Source: JAGOBP01 sp964550855
Lineage (GTDB): Bacteria > Chloroflexota > Anaerolineae > Fen-1058
Assembly: GCA_964550855.1 (NCBI GenBank)
Contig: CAZKBQ010000002.1
Span: forward strand, 1 to 64,000
Direction of reading: 5' to 3'
Length of the DNA: 64,000 nucleotides
Shown here: positions 57,088 to 64,000 of the stretch, in pieces
Layout: each line of letters begins with the position of its first letter
Position numbering within the stretch: the first letter of the stretch is position 1
Notes under the pieces: model-generated
What the model saw: only the letters and a program-made list of their open reading frames with translations
Told to the model about the DNA's origin: nothing
Databases searched by the model: none
Translations under genes and position numbers: made by a program

Positions 57088-58170
57088 ATGTTCAAACAAC
57101 TCATGCGCCGGCGGCGCGCCGGCCCCGAGCGGATGTTCAACCTCCTGCAGATCGAACCGTCGCTGGAGTGCCATCTCAACTGCGTGATGTGCCCGTGGTC
57201 GGACCTCCGGCCCGATCGGGCGCAGATGGCCTGGACGACGTTCGAGCGCATCGTCCCCTATTTGCCGCGCGCTCGCAGCGTCGATCTAACCGGCGGCGGC
57301 GAACCGACGATCAATCCGCTGCTGCCCGATATGATCCGCGCCGCCAAAGAGGCCGGCTGCACGGTCGGGTTTAGTACCAATGCCAATCGGCTGGATGCCG
57401 CGCTGGCGAACGAGCTGATCGCGCAGCGGCTCGATTGGGTATCGTTCTCGCTCGACGGAGCGACGGCTGCCACCTACGAGCGCATCCGGCGCGGCGCGAA
57501 CTTCGACAAGATCACCGGTTCCATCGCAGCGTTGCGCGATCTCAAACAGGCCCGTCACAGCCCGTTTCCAAAGATGCTGGCCGTCTTTGTGATGATGCGC
57601 GAGAATTATCACGAACTGCCCGCCTTTATCGAGCTGGCGCAGCAGCTGGGCATCGAGCACGTCATCGCCAAGAACGTGGACGTGATCCTGAAGGACGGCG
57701 ACGACGAACGGCGGTTGTTCAGCTACGACGGTCCGCCGCGGGCGGAGTTCAGCGACGTGCTCGATGCCGCGCAGCGGCGGGCGAAGGAATTGGGGCTTGG
57801 TTTTCGCCAGTACAACTTGCAGCCGAACGAGCAGCCCATGTGCGAGCACGATCCGCTGCGCAACCTCTTCATCAACTACGAAGGCTACGTCTCGCCGTGC
57901 ATCACGCTGGCTTATGCCGAGCAGCGCGTCTTCAACGGTGAGCGGCAGACGGTGCCCTGCCAGCGCTACGGCAACGTCACGCTTGAGGCGCTCGAAGACA
58001 TCTGGCGCGGCGACGATTACCGGGGTTTCCGCCGCCGCTTTCAGACCCGCGTCGACGCCGGGCGGCAGGCCATGCTGGACGTGATGCTCAACCCTTCAGC
58101 GGGCAATACCACCACGCTGCCGCCCGCGCCCGAAGGCTGCCGCACCTGTTACTATTTGTATGGCATTTGA
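57088..58170 (+). CDS. Radical SAM/SPASM-like protein
   Basis: 360 aa from ATG 57088 (MFKQLMRRRRAGPERMFNLL); the frame stays open far upstream but without a credible start. The radical SAM cluster motif is CHLNCVMC (CxxxCxxC), followed by VDLTGGGEPTINP for SAM. A C-terminal block with CEHDPLRNLFINYEGYVSPC, PCQRYG and GCRTCYY matches a SPASM or Twitch-type auxiliary cluster domain. Possibly a peptide-maturation or cofactor enzyme. It lies next to, but diverges from, the dsr cluster. No precursor peptide was seen. Confidence 0.88.
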   Translation: MFKQLMRRRRAGPERMFNLLQIEPSLECHLNCVMCPWSDLRPDRAQMAWTTFERIVPYLPRARSVDLTGGGEPTINPLLPDMIRAAKEAGCTVGFSTNANRLDAALANELIAQRLDWVSFSLDGATAATYERIRRGANFDKITGSIAALRDLKQARHSPFPKMLAVFVMMRENYHELPAFIELAQQLGIEHVIAKNVDVILKDGDDERRLFSYDGPPRAEFSDVLDAAQRRAKELGLGFRQYNLQPNEQPMCEHDPLRNLFINYEGYVSPCITLAYAEQRVFNGERQTVPCQRYGNVTLEALEDIWRGDDYRGFRRRFQTRVDAGRQAMLDVMLNPSAGNTTTLPPAPEGCRTCYYLYGI

Positions 58171-58184
58171 GCGTGGCGGCGCAT

Positions 58185-59147
58185 TCAGGGTCTCATGACG
58201 ATCGACAGGAATACCTGCTGCGCGTGAGTCATGTCCCAGAAGACCTGCCCGTCGGGCACACAGGGCGCGTACCGGTAGTGAGGGTTGGTCGGGCCGACGA
58301 GGTTTAGATCGCGCCGCGCCGAGTTCATATGCCAGGCATTCGCCGTGGCACAGTCGGGATTGACGTTGTATTCGATGTTGAGCACGGCCTTGCCGTGATT
58401 GATGAAACTGCCGCGCAGTAAATCACACTCGTCGAATTCCCAGCACTGCTCGTTCAACGTCCAGTCGAAGTACGGCCACAGATCGGGCGCTTCGGTGGTG
58501 TTGCCTTTCAAGCCCACCGACAGCCCCAGCGAATGCGCGATGGCCGCGATCTGGATGTTGTAAGCGTTGTTTTCCGCTCGCGTAATCGGAAAGCCCGAAT
58601 CGTTACTCCATACTTCCGTCTCATCCGGCTCAACCGCGTCGAAACCTTTGTCCTTGCACCAGTACCGCATTCGGTCGGTCATGATCGGCAGCAGAATATC
58701 CGTCTGGCGGATGTCCAACCAGTACGAACCTTCCCAGCCGGGGTCCGGGTTGCCGATGACGGAAGCGGGGAACCGCGCCGCATCCGATCGGTACGTCTCG
58801 AACACGCCGGCCTCCATGTAACAGATGACCTTTGTGTCGGGATTGGCGGCGTGCAGCTGCGCCACTGTCTGCGCCGGAGTCAGTTCACCGTCGAGGTCAT
58901 ACACCGTGACGCCGGGCAGCACATCGCGCGGATAAACGAAATCATCGGATAGTTGCCAGTGCCAGTGGATCGGCCGATCGGGCGTCGGCAGCCACCACGC
59001 GAGGCCGGTCTCGGTGGGCTGTGACGCGGACGGGGGAGAGGACGATCGGGGTGGTTGAGCCGCAGTCGGTTGAGTCGGGCGGGTTTCAATCGCACACGCC
59101 GTGAGCAGTGACAGACTCAGCACAATCAGCCAGATCGACCGGCTCAT
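58185..59147 (-). CDS. GH114-like (endo-alpha-1,4-polygalactosaminidase family) lipoprotein
   Basis: 320 aa from ATG 59147. Signal with lipobox SLLTACA, a Pro/Ser/Thr-rich linker, then a TIM-barrel-like domain with VICYMEAGVFE, GSYWLDIRQTDILLPIM and KGFDAVEPDETEVWSN, the region of catalytic Asp/Glu in GH114. Family members cut galactosaminogalactan-type polymers. The protein should be anchored on the outer face and act on extracellular polysaccharide. Convergent with the radical SAM gene. Confidence 0.85.
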   Translation of the reverse strand: MSRSIWLIVLSLSLLTACAIETRPTQPTAAQPPRSSSPPSASQPTETGLAWWLPTPDRPIHWHWQLSDDFVYPRDVLPGVTVYDLDGELTPAQTVAQLHAANPDTKVICYMEAGVFETYRSDAARFPASVIGNPDPGWEGSYWLDIRQTDILLPIMTDRMRYWCKDKGFDAVEPDETEVWSNDSGFPITRAENNAYNIQIAAIAHSLGLSVGLKGNTTEAPDLWPYFDWTLNEQCWEFDECDLLRGSFINHGKAVLNIEYNVNPDCATANAWHMNSARRDLNLVGPTNPHYRYAPCVPDGQVFWDMTHAQQVFLSIVMRP

Positions 59148-59287
59148 CAATCATCGTGGCGGTCAGTGCGCCGTCGGCAAGGGTCGTCACCCAAGACGCG
59201 CTTCGGGCGCACGTTTCAGCCTTCATAATTGTCGCGCACTCGAGGGCTTCGCGCAATCGCTCGTCGATCCGGGGCCGGTCGCAGCGT

Positions 59288-60499
59288 TCACTCAAACTTG
59301 AAGCGCCACACCGCCAACCCGAAGAAGCCAATGGCGTAAGCCAGCAACACCCCGGCCGGCAGCAGCACCGATTGAATACCCAGCCCGCGCGCGACGATGT
59401 TTTGCAGGCCGTCCATCGCCCAAGCGCCGGGCGTGAGATGGCCGATGGTGTTGAAGGCGGGGCCGGTGCTTTCCAGCGGGAACCACGCGCCGCCCAGGGC
59501 CGTGAACACGAACATGGCGATGAGCGAGAACAGCACCACCTGCTCTTCCACTTTAGCCAGCGTGCTGATGAACAGGCCCAGCGCCGAGACCCACAGCGCC
59601 AGTGGCACCGTCAACAGCAGCACAGCAGCCGGTTCGCGCAGGTAGTTGACGCCGAACAAGAACTGTCCCACCAGTATCAGCATCAGCACTTGTACCATCA
59701 CCAATCCGAACATCGCCAGCATATGACCGGCGATGATCTCCCGGCGCTTCATCGACGTGGTCAGCAGGCGCGACAACGTGCGTGTCTTGCGCTCCAGCAC
59801 CAAAATGCCTGCCGACGTAATCAGGCCGAAGATGGCAAACTGGACGATCATGCCCGGCGATGACTGCGCGAAACCGTTGATGGTCTGCCGGGCCTCTTTC
59901 AGCGCAGTGGCCTGCTCGATCGTGATGGTGACCGGTGAATCGCTCCACGCCTGCACGGCGCGCACCGCTGCATCGAGTTGCGCCTGACGGCGGTCGGCCT
60001 CGCTCGCGAAGGGCCGCGTCTGCGCCACTTGATCCACGCTGATTTCGGCCACTTTTACCGCGTCCATCAGGCGCATCAGCGAGGTCTGCACCGCGTTGCG
60101 CACGGTGTGTCCGCCGGTCGAGCTCATATCAGTCACCAGCGTCACGTTGAGCTCGTCGGCCCGGCGAGAGTTGAAGCCGGCCGGGACAATCACTACACCC
60201 GCTAATTTGTTTTGCTTCACTTGCGCCTCGGCCTGCGCCGCAGCGTCCCCCGTCAACACTTCGGGCCGCACCACCGTTGAGTTCTGCAGCAGCGAGAGAA
60301 ACTGCCGGCTTAGCACGCTCTCATTATCTTGATCGATGAAGCCAATCGGCAGGCGCGAGTCGGTTTGTCCGCCGCCCTGATTGAAGGCGAAGCCCATGAA
60401 GGCCGTGAAGACGATCGGCATGATGACCAGGAACAGCGCGGCCTGTTTCTCGCGCAGAATCTGTCGCCAGTCTTTGAGAGCCAAGTTGATGATCCGCAT
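59288..60499 (-). CDS. ABC-2 type transporter permease (YhfS/CcmB-like, with large outer loop)
   Basis: 403 aa from ATG 60499, GGAGG seven bases upstream. N-terminal TM (QAALFLVIMPIVFTAFMGFAF), an outer loop of about 150 residues, then five TM segments including GLITSAGILVLERKTRTLSRLL. This is the ABC2_membrane_3 pattern. Third gene of the unit ATPase (61871), permease (60536), permease. Likely a drug, lipid or polysaccharide exporter; substrate unknown. Confidence 0.87.
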   Translation of the reverse strand: MRIINLALKDWRQILREKQAALFLVIMPIVFTAFMGFAFNQGGGQTDSRLPIGFIDQDNESVLSRQFLSLLQNSTVVRPEVLTGDAAAQAEAQVKQNKLAGVVIVPAGFNSRRADELNVTLVTDMSSTGGHTVRNAVQTSLMRLMDAVKVAEISVDQVAQTRPFASEADRRQAQLDAAVRAVQAWSDSPVTITIEQATALKEARQTINGFAQSSPGMIVQFAIFGLITSAGILVLERKTRTLSRLLTTSMKRREIIAGHMLAMFGLVMVQVLMLILVGQFLFGVNYLREPAAVLLLTVPLALWVSALGLFISTLAKVEEQVVLFSLIAMFVFTALGGAWFPLESTGPAFNTIGHLTPGAWAMDGLQNIVARGLGIQSVLLPAGVLLAYAIGFFGLAVWRFKFE

Positions 60500-60535
60500 C
60501 TTCAACCTCCAACTTCCAATCGCTGATTTCCAGAC

Positions 60536-61807
60536 CTACGCATACCGATTGCGAAAGCGCCGCACGCCCAGCGCAAAGAACGCTGCGCCGATGGCGATAA
60601 TCACCAGCACGATGGGCAGCAGCTCGCTCAACGGCCCGCCCTTCAATGCCACATCCCACGCTTTCAGCACCCAGCCCTGCGGTGTGAACAGGTTGACGAT
60701 CTTGAACGCCTCCGGCATCGAGACAGCCACCGTAAACAGGCCACCCAGCATGCTCGTCACCGTCAGCGCGCCGCCCAGTACCGCGCCCGCCTGTCGCGCG
60801 TTCTTGAGCAGCGAGATGATAAAGATGCCAAAGCCCGCGGCCGCGACGATCATCGCAACCGACACCAGCACCGCGGCTAGTGGTTCGCCCCAGTTGATCT
60901 TGAAGATCAGCGCCGAGGCCGCGATCAACACGAGCGCCTGCACGATGCCGATGACAAACACCCCTGCAAATTTGCCGGCCAGAATGGACGCGCGCGAGGT
61001 CGGCGTGGTGAACAGACGCGGCAGCGTGCCTTCTTCGTCCTCGCGCAGAATTGACTGCGCGGCATACGCGCCGGTGTAGAAGGCAAAGAAGATTAACTGA
61101 CCGGCCATGACCCCGGCCAGCAAAGTCGCGCCGAAGCCGCTGGCAGACGATTGAGCCGCGTCGCCCTGCGGCGCGCGGATCGTCAGGGCCGCGCTCTGGC
61201 CTGTGCTGAGCGTATGGCCCACCTGCTGCGACCACAAACCATATCGTGCCGCGATGGTTCGCTGCTGATCGGCCGTCAACGACTGACCGAGCGCGGCGAG
61301 TGCATCGCTGGCGGCGCGCACGGCGATCTTTGAGCCGGCCACGCCATCGACGATCTGGCCGATCACGTCGCGGATGATGCTCGGCCCGATCGTCAGCGTG
61401 GGGTCTTGAACGAGCACGATGCTGGTGCGCCCTTCGGGTGACAGCGCGATCTGCGTAAAATCAGCCGGAATGATCACGGCCACGCCGGCCTCGCGTCGAT
61501 CCACGCTGGCTCGCGCGGCAGATTCATCGGGCGCGGTCGTCACGCTGAACCATCGCTCGAAATCTTTCTGGTTCAACGACTTGACGATCGCATCCCCCAG
61601 GTTCACGCCGCTCCATGGCTGATCGAGATTGGCGACGACGACCTTGACCGGTTGAATGCTGAAGCTGCCGCCGTCGCCGGCGATGCCGCCAAACGCAAAG
61701 TAGATCAGTCCCGTAATCATTAGCGGCGCGACCACCATCATGCCGATGGCGAACGTGCTGCGAAAGGCGCGGGTGAGGTCTTTGAAGGCGATGTCGAGGA
61801 TCTTCAT
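60536..61807 (-). CDS. ABC-2 type transporter permease
   Basis: 423 aa from ATG 61807 (MKILDIAFKDLTRAFRST), GGAG eight bases upstream. Same plan as 59288-60499: N-terminal TM, a large extracytoplasmic domain with VAVIIPADFTQIAL, then a C-terminal five-TM region containing SILREDEEGTLPRLFTTPTS. Paralogous to its neighbour, so the two probably form a heterodimer with the ATPase at 61871. Confidence 0.87.
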   Translation of the reverse strand: MKILDIAFKDLTRAFRSTFAIGMMVVAPLMITGLIYFAFGGIAGDGGSFSIQPVKVVVANLDQPWSGVNLGDAIVKSLNQKDFERWFSVTTAPDESAARASVDRREAGVAVIIPADFTQIALSPEGRTSIVLVQDPTLTIGPSIIRDVIGQIVDGVAGSKIAVRAASDALAALGQSLTADQQRTIAARYGLWSQQVGHTLSTGQSAALTIRAPQGDAAQSSASGFGATLLAGVMAGQLIFFAFYTGAYAAQSILREDEEGTLPRLFTTPTSRASILAGKFAGVFVIGIVQALVLIAASALIFKINWGEPLAAVLVSVAMIVAAAGFGIFIISLLKNARQAGAVLGGALTVTSMLGGLFTVAVSMPEAFKIVNLFTPQGWVLKAWDVALKGGPLSELLPIVLVIIAIGAAFFALGVRRFRNRYA

Positions 61808-61823
61808 GAGGTACTCCACAGGC

Positions 61824-61852
61824 GTGAGACGTAAAACGTAAAGCGTAAGGGA
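61824..61852. repeat. Degenerate tandem repeat (GACGTAAAACGTAAAGCGTA)
   Basis: Lies in the 63-bp gap between the ATPase and the first permease of this exporter. The core matches the repeat at 45850-45899. Confidence 0.65.
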
Positions 61853-61870
61853 TGTCTTTAGTTTCGCTTT

Positions 61871-62818
61871 TCATGCGTCACGCAGCGCGCGGCCTGTCAG
61901 GTGTAGAAATACCGCTTCCAGGTTCGGCTCGTGGATCTCCACTGAGGTAATGCGCGTGTGTGCGCGGGCCGCCGCCTCAAACAGTCTGGGCAGCGCGGCG
62001 TTGCTGTCGTCCACCAGCAGGATCAGCGTGCCGTCCTGCCGATCGACTTTGCGCACGCCGTCGATGGCGCGAAAGGTCTCTACAATCTGGTCGGCCTCCG
62101 TGTTGACGGTCAGCACCAGGCGATCGAGTTCGCCGACCAGTTTGATCAATTCGGCGTGCGTCCCGCACGCGATGACTTTCCCCTGATCCATGATGGCGAT
62201 GTGGTGCGAGAGTTCCGCCGCTTCTTCCATGTAGTGCGTGGTGTACAGCACCGTCATGCCCTGTTGATTGAGCTCTTTCACATTGTCCAGAATGTGACGG
62301 CGGCTCTGCGGATCGATGCCGACGGTCGGCTCGTCCATGATGATGACCTGCGGCCGGTGCAGCAGCGCCACGCCGATGTTCACCCGCCGCTTCATGCCGC
62401 CGCTGAACGTGCCCACGCGCCCCTTCTGCCGCTCGGTCAGGCCGATAATGTTCAGCACTTCGTCCACGCGATGCTGCAGCTGCGAGCCGCGCAGGCCGTA
62501 CATCTTGCCCCAGAAATCCAGATTCTCACGCGCGGACAGATCGGGATACAGCGCGATGTCCTGCGGTACCACGCCCAGCGCGGCTTTGGCGGCTTCGCCG
62601 TCCGATCGGATGGAGTGGCCCATGATGCGCGCTTCGCCGTCATCGGGCCGCAGCAGGCCGCTCAGCATCGAGATGGTCGTGCTCTTGCCCGCGCCGTTGG
62701 GACCGAGCAAACTGAAGATCTCGCCTGCCTGCACGGCGAAGTCCACGCCCTGCACAGCCCTGATCTCGCCAAAGTTCTTGTGCAAATTCTGCACTTCGAC
62801 CGCGTAATCATTCTGCAT
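61871..62818 (-). CDS. ABC transporter ATP-binding protein (ABC-2 exporter)
   Basis: 315 aa. Walker A LLGPNGAGKSTTISMLSG, signature TFSGGMKRRVNIGVAL, Walker B VIIMDEPTVGIDPQ, switch His in LYTTHYMEEA. The CcmA/DrrA-type C-terminal extension follows. First gene of a three-gene exporter. It lies 13 bases after the small gene at 62832, which may be co-transcribed. Confidence 0.92.
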   Translation of the reverse strand: MQNDYAVEVQNLHKNFGEIRAVQGVDFAVQAGEIFSLLGPNGAGKSTTISMLSGLLRPDDGEARIMGHSIRSDGEAAKAALGVVPQDIALYPDLSARENLDFWGKMYGLRGSQLQHRVDEVLNIIGLTERQKGRVGTFSGGMKRRVNIGVALLHRPQVIIMDEPTVGIDPQSRRHILDNVKELNQQGMTVLYTTHYMEEAAELSHHIAIMDQGKVIACGTHAELIKLVGELDRLVLTVNTEADQIVETFRAIDGVRKVDRQDGTLILLVDDSNAALPRLFEAAARAHTRITSVEIHEPNLEAVFLHLTGRALRDA

Positions 62819-62831
62819 ACCGGACTCCTTG

Positions 62832-63008
62832 TCAGTGCTTCAGCGAGGCAACGGCCAGGCAAAACAGGCCGATGCTCAGCAAAGCCAGCAGTGTCACGAC
62901 CGACGCCGCGCCAAACGTGCCCAGCACCACGGCGGCCGCGCTAGTCGCCACCGCTGCCGCCCTGAAGGTGGTTGTCACTACCTCGTTGTACTGCTGCGAG
63001 CGTTCCAT
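62832..63008 (-). CDS. 58-aa membrane protein, hypothetical
   Basis: From ATG 63008: MERSQQYNEVVTTTFRAAAV, then two hydrophobic stretches (AAAVVLGTFGAASVV and LLALLSIGLFCLAVASLKH). GAGGG lies about ten bases upstream. Short and without homologues I recognise; its place directly before an ABC-exporter operon suggests an accessory or unrelated small membrane protein. Confidence 0.55.
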   Translation of the reverse strand: MERSQQYNEVVTTTFRAAAVATSAAAVVLGTFGAASVVTLLALLSIGLFCLAVASLKH

Positions 63009-63089
63009 GTCCGTGCCCTCCAATGATACGTTGTTGAGTGTAGGCGATTTGGCGCGCATTGTCATCGTGCTTTGGGCGGAGATGCCGCG

Positions 63090-63329
63090 CTATTGCCTTT
63101 CCACCGACAGCAGCGTCAAGCCCAGATCGCGCAGGCGGCTGATCAACCCGTACAGCGCGGCCTGATCGATCACGAAGCCGGTCAACACCGTCACCGTTGT
63201 GCCGTCGGGGGCCGTTTCGGCTTCGATCGACAGGCCGTCGAACCATGTCCGCCAGCGCTCGTCGAGCCGCCCTTGCACCCTGATGTGATGGTCGGCCGCT
63301 TGATCAAATTTCGCGGAAAAATCGGTCAT
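63090..63329 (-). CDS. 79-aa hypothetical protein
   Basis: From ATG 63329: MTDFSAKFDQAADHHIRVQG. An alpha/beta pattern (TWFDGLSIEAETAPDGTTVT, LISRLRDLGLTLLSVERQ) resembles small ACT-like or ligand-binding domains used for inter-subunit regulation. The gene is isolated, 81 bases before the small membrane-protein gene. AGGATATCGCC precedes the ATG. Confidence 0.6.
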   Translation of the reverse strand: MTDFSAKFDQAADHHIRVQGRLDERWRTWFDGLSIEAETAPDGTTVTVLTGFVIDQAALYGLISRLRDLGLTLLSVERQ

Positions 63330-63408
63330 GGCGATATCCTCTAGCGTACTCAAGGTACCACCCATGCGGTTATAGCCGCATCTAGCGAAGGATATGGCGG
63401 GGATATAT

Positions 63409-64000
63409 TTAGATCAGCCCCAGCGCCCGCGCCTTGCTGGCGGCCTGCGTGCGGCTGGTTGCATCAAGTTTGCCGAAAATGTTGTGCGTGTGGACTTTGA
63501 CCGTGCCAATCGAGAGCACGAGTTTTGCGGCGATTTCGGCATTGGACAAACCTTGATCGATCAAACATAGCCCTGGGGTTCAGCCAGATCGAGCGCGTGC
63601 GCCAGCGCCTGCCGGGCTTCGGCGGGCCGCTGCTGCGCATCGAAGGCGGCGACGAGCAGCACCAGGCACTCCAGCGCGCGCTGATACCGCCCGCCGGCTT
63701 GCGCCGCAATCAGCAGGCGCTCCAGCAGACGATTGGCGGCGGTGAACTCCCCCTGTGCGATCAATAATCGCGCGAAGATAATCAGGTCGCTCTCGTTTGA
63801 ATAGGTGACGTCGCTCTCGGTCGTGAGGCCCAAGGTCTGCGCCCAACGCCGGGCCGCCTCCAACTCTCCCTGACGGACGGCCAGCCACGCGCGCCACGCC
63901 TCCACCACCGGCCGCGCGCTGTGCGTGAAGTTCCGGCCGGCCGTCAGCAGATCATCCAGGGCGGCATGCGCGGCGGGCCAATCACCCTGAGCCTGTTTGA
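63409..64000 (-). pseudogene. MalT-like LuxR-family regulator, broken by internal deletion (partial)
   Basis: From 64000 down to 63561 the frame encodes a helical TPR-like domain (AALDDLLTAGRN, then RQALAHALDLAEPQGYV) as in MalT-type ATP-dependent LuxR regulators, and stops at TGA. Directly after, in another frame, 63409-63565 encodes the end of a LuxR HTH: IDQGLSNAEIAAKLVLSIGT, VKVHTHNIFGKL, ASKARALGLI. Family members normally have some 80-100 residues between these parts, including the LTERE start of the HTH. Their absence plus the frame change suggests a deletion with frameshift. The N-terminus is beyond the window, so an assembly error cannot be excluded. Confidence 0.75.

Noticed and set aside
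59086..59331. 81-aa open frame overlapping the start of the GH114-like gene
   Set aside because: No ribosome-binding site or recognisable pattern, and it overlaps a lipoprotein signal sequence with a clear lipobox.

Overview
The window is a GC-rich bacterial chromosome segment packed with genes in long same-strand runs. Gene content and repeat style suggest a Chloroflexota-type organism (an inference from the MalT-like regulator, the ACIII/Qrc-like modules, the abundant degenerate intergenic repeats and the MurA type; no marker tree could be run). The first 1.4 kb is a visibly AT-richer patch with a PIN-domain toxin tail and an HNH nuclease.

Layout. 1.4-7.1 kb (minus): a UvrA-family ATPase interrupted in frame by a palindromic repeat, and a three-gene ABC-2 exporter. 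7.4-11 kb (plus): a membrane H+-pyrophosphatase and a histone-deacetylase-fold enzyme with a leaderless-looking promoter. 11-24.6 kb (minus): metabolic and hypothetical genes, then the conserved chromosome-maintenance block murA, rpmH, rnpA, yidD, (PQQ-propeller lipoprotein), yidC, jag/khpB, PfkB kinase, parA, parB. 25-35 kb (plus): gyrB, two siroheme-synthesis genes, an epimerase, a NarX/NarL-like two-component pair and a SUMF1-domain protein.

The main feature is a roughly 20-kb minus-strand cluster, 56.3 to 35.8 kb, for dissimilatory sulfite reduction. In transcription order: a 35-aa membrane peptide, a YeiH-type sulfate-exporter-family protein, dsrA, dsrB, dsrD, dsrC, dsrM, dsrK, a two-haem DsrJ-like protein, a Rieske protein, a monohaem cytochrome c, a Tat-exported molybdopterin-family protein, a four-cluster ferredoxin, an NrfD-type membrane protein, a 52-aa membrane peptide, a monohaem cytochrome fused to a long helical-repeat domain, a second DsrK/DsrM-like pair, a DsrE-fold protein, a ferredoxin, dsrN, an FmdB zinc ribbon and hemA. 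DsrD plus full-length DsrC with both C-terminal cysteines, and no DsrEFH or DsrL, point to the reductive direction. No sat, aprAB or qmo lies in the window, so sulfite (or a sulfite-yielding compound) is the only substrate that can be argued from here. DsrO and DsrP are missing from their usual place next to DsrJ; a Rieske protein and a Qrc/ACIII-like module stand there instead. Tetrapyrrole supply is local: hemA and dsrN inside the cluster, the Met8-type and SUMT genes about 7 kb away.

56.6-64 kb holds a radical SAM protein, a GH114-like lipoprotein, a second ABC-2 exporter set and a MalT-like LuxR regulator that looks broken by an internal deletion. Palindromic and degenerate tandem repeats are scattered throughout, three of them inside reading frames. 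No rRNA, tRNA, CRISPR array or insertion sequence was recognised.
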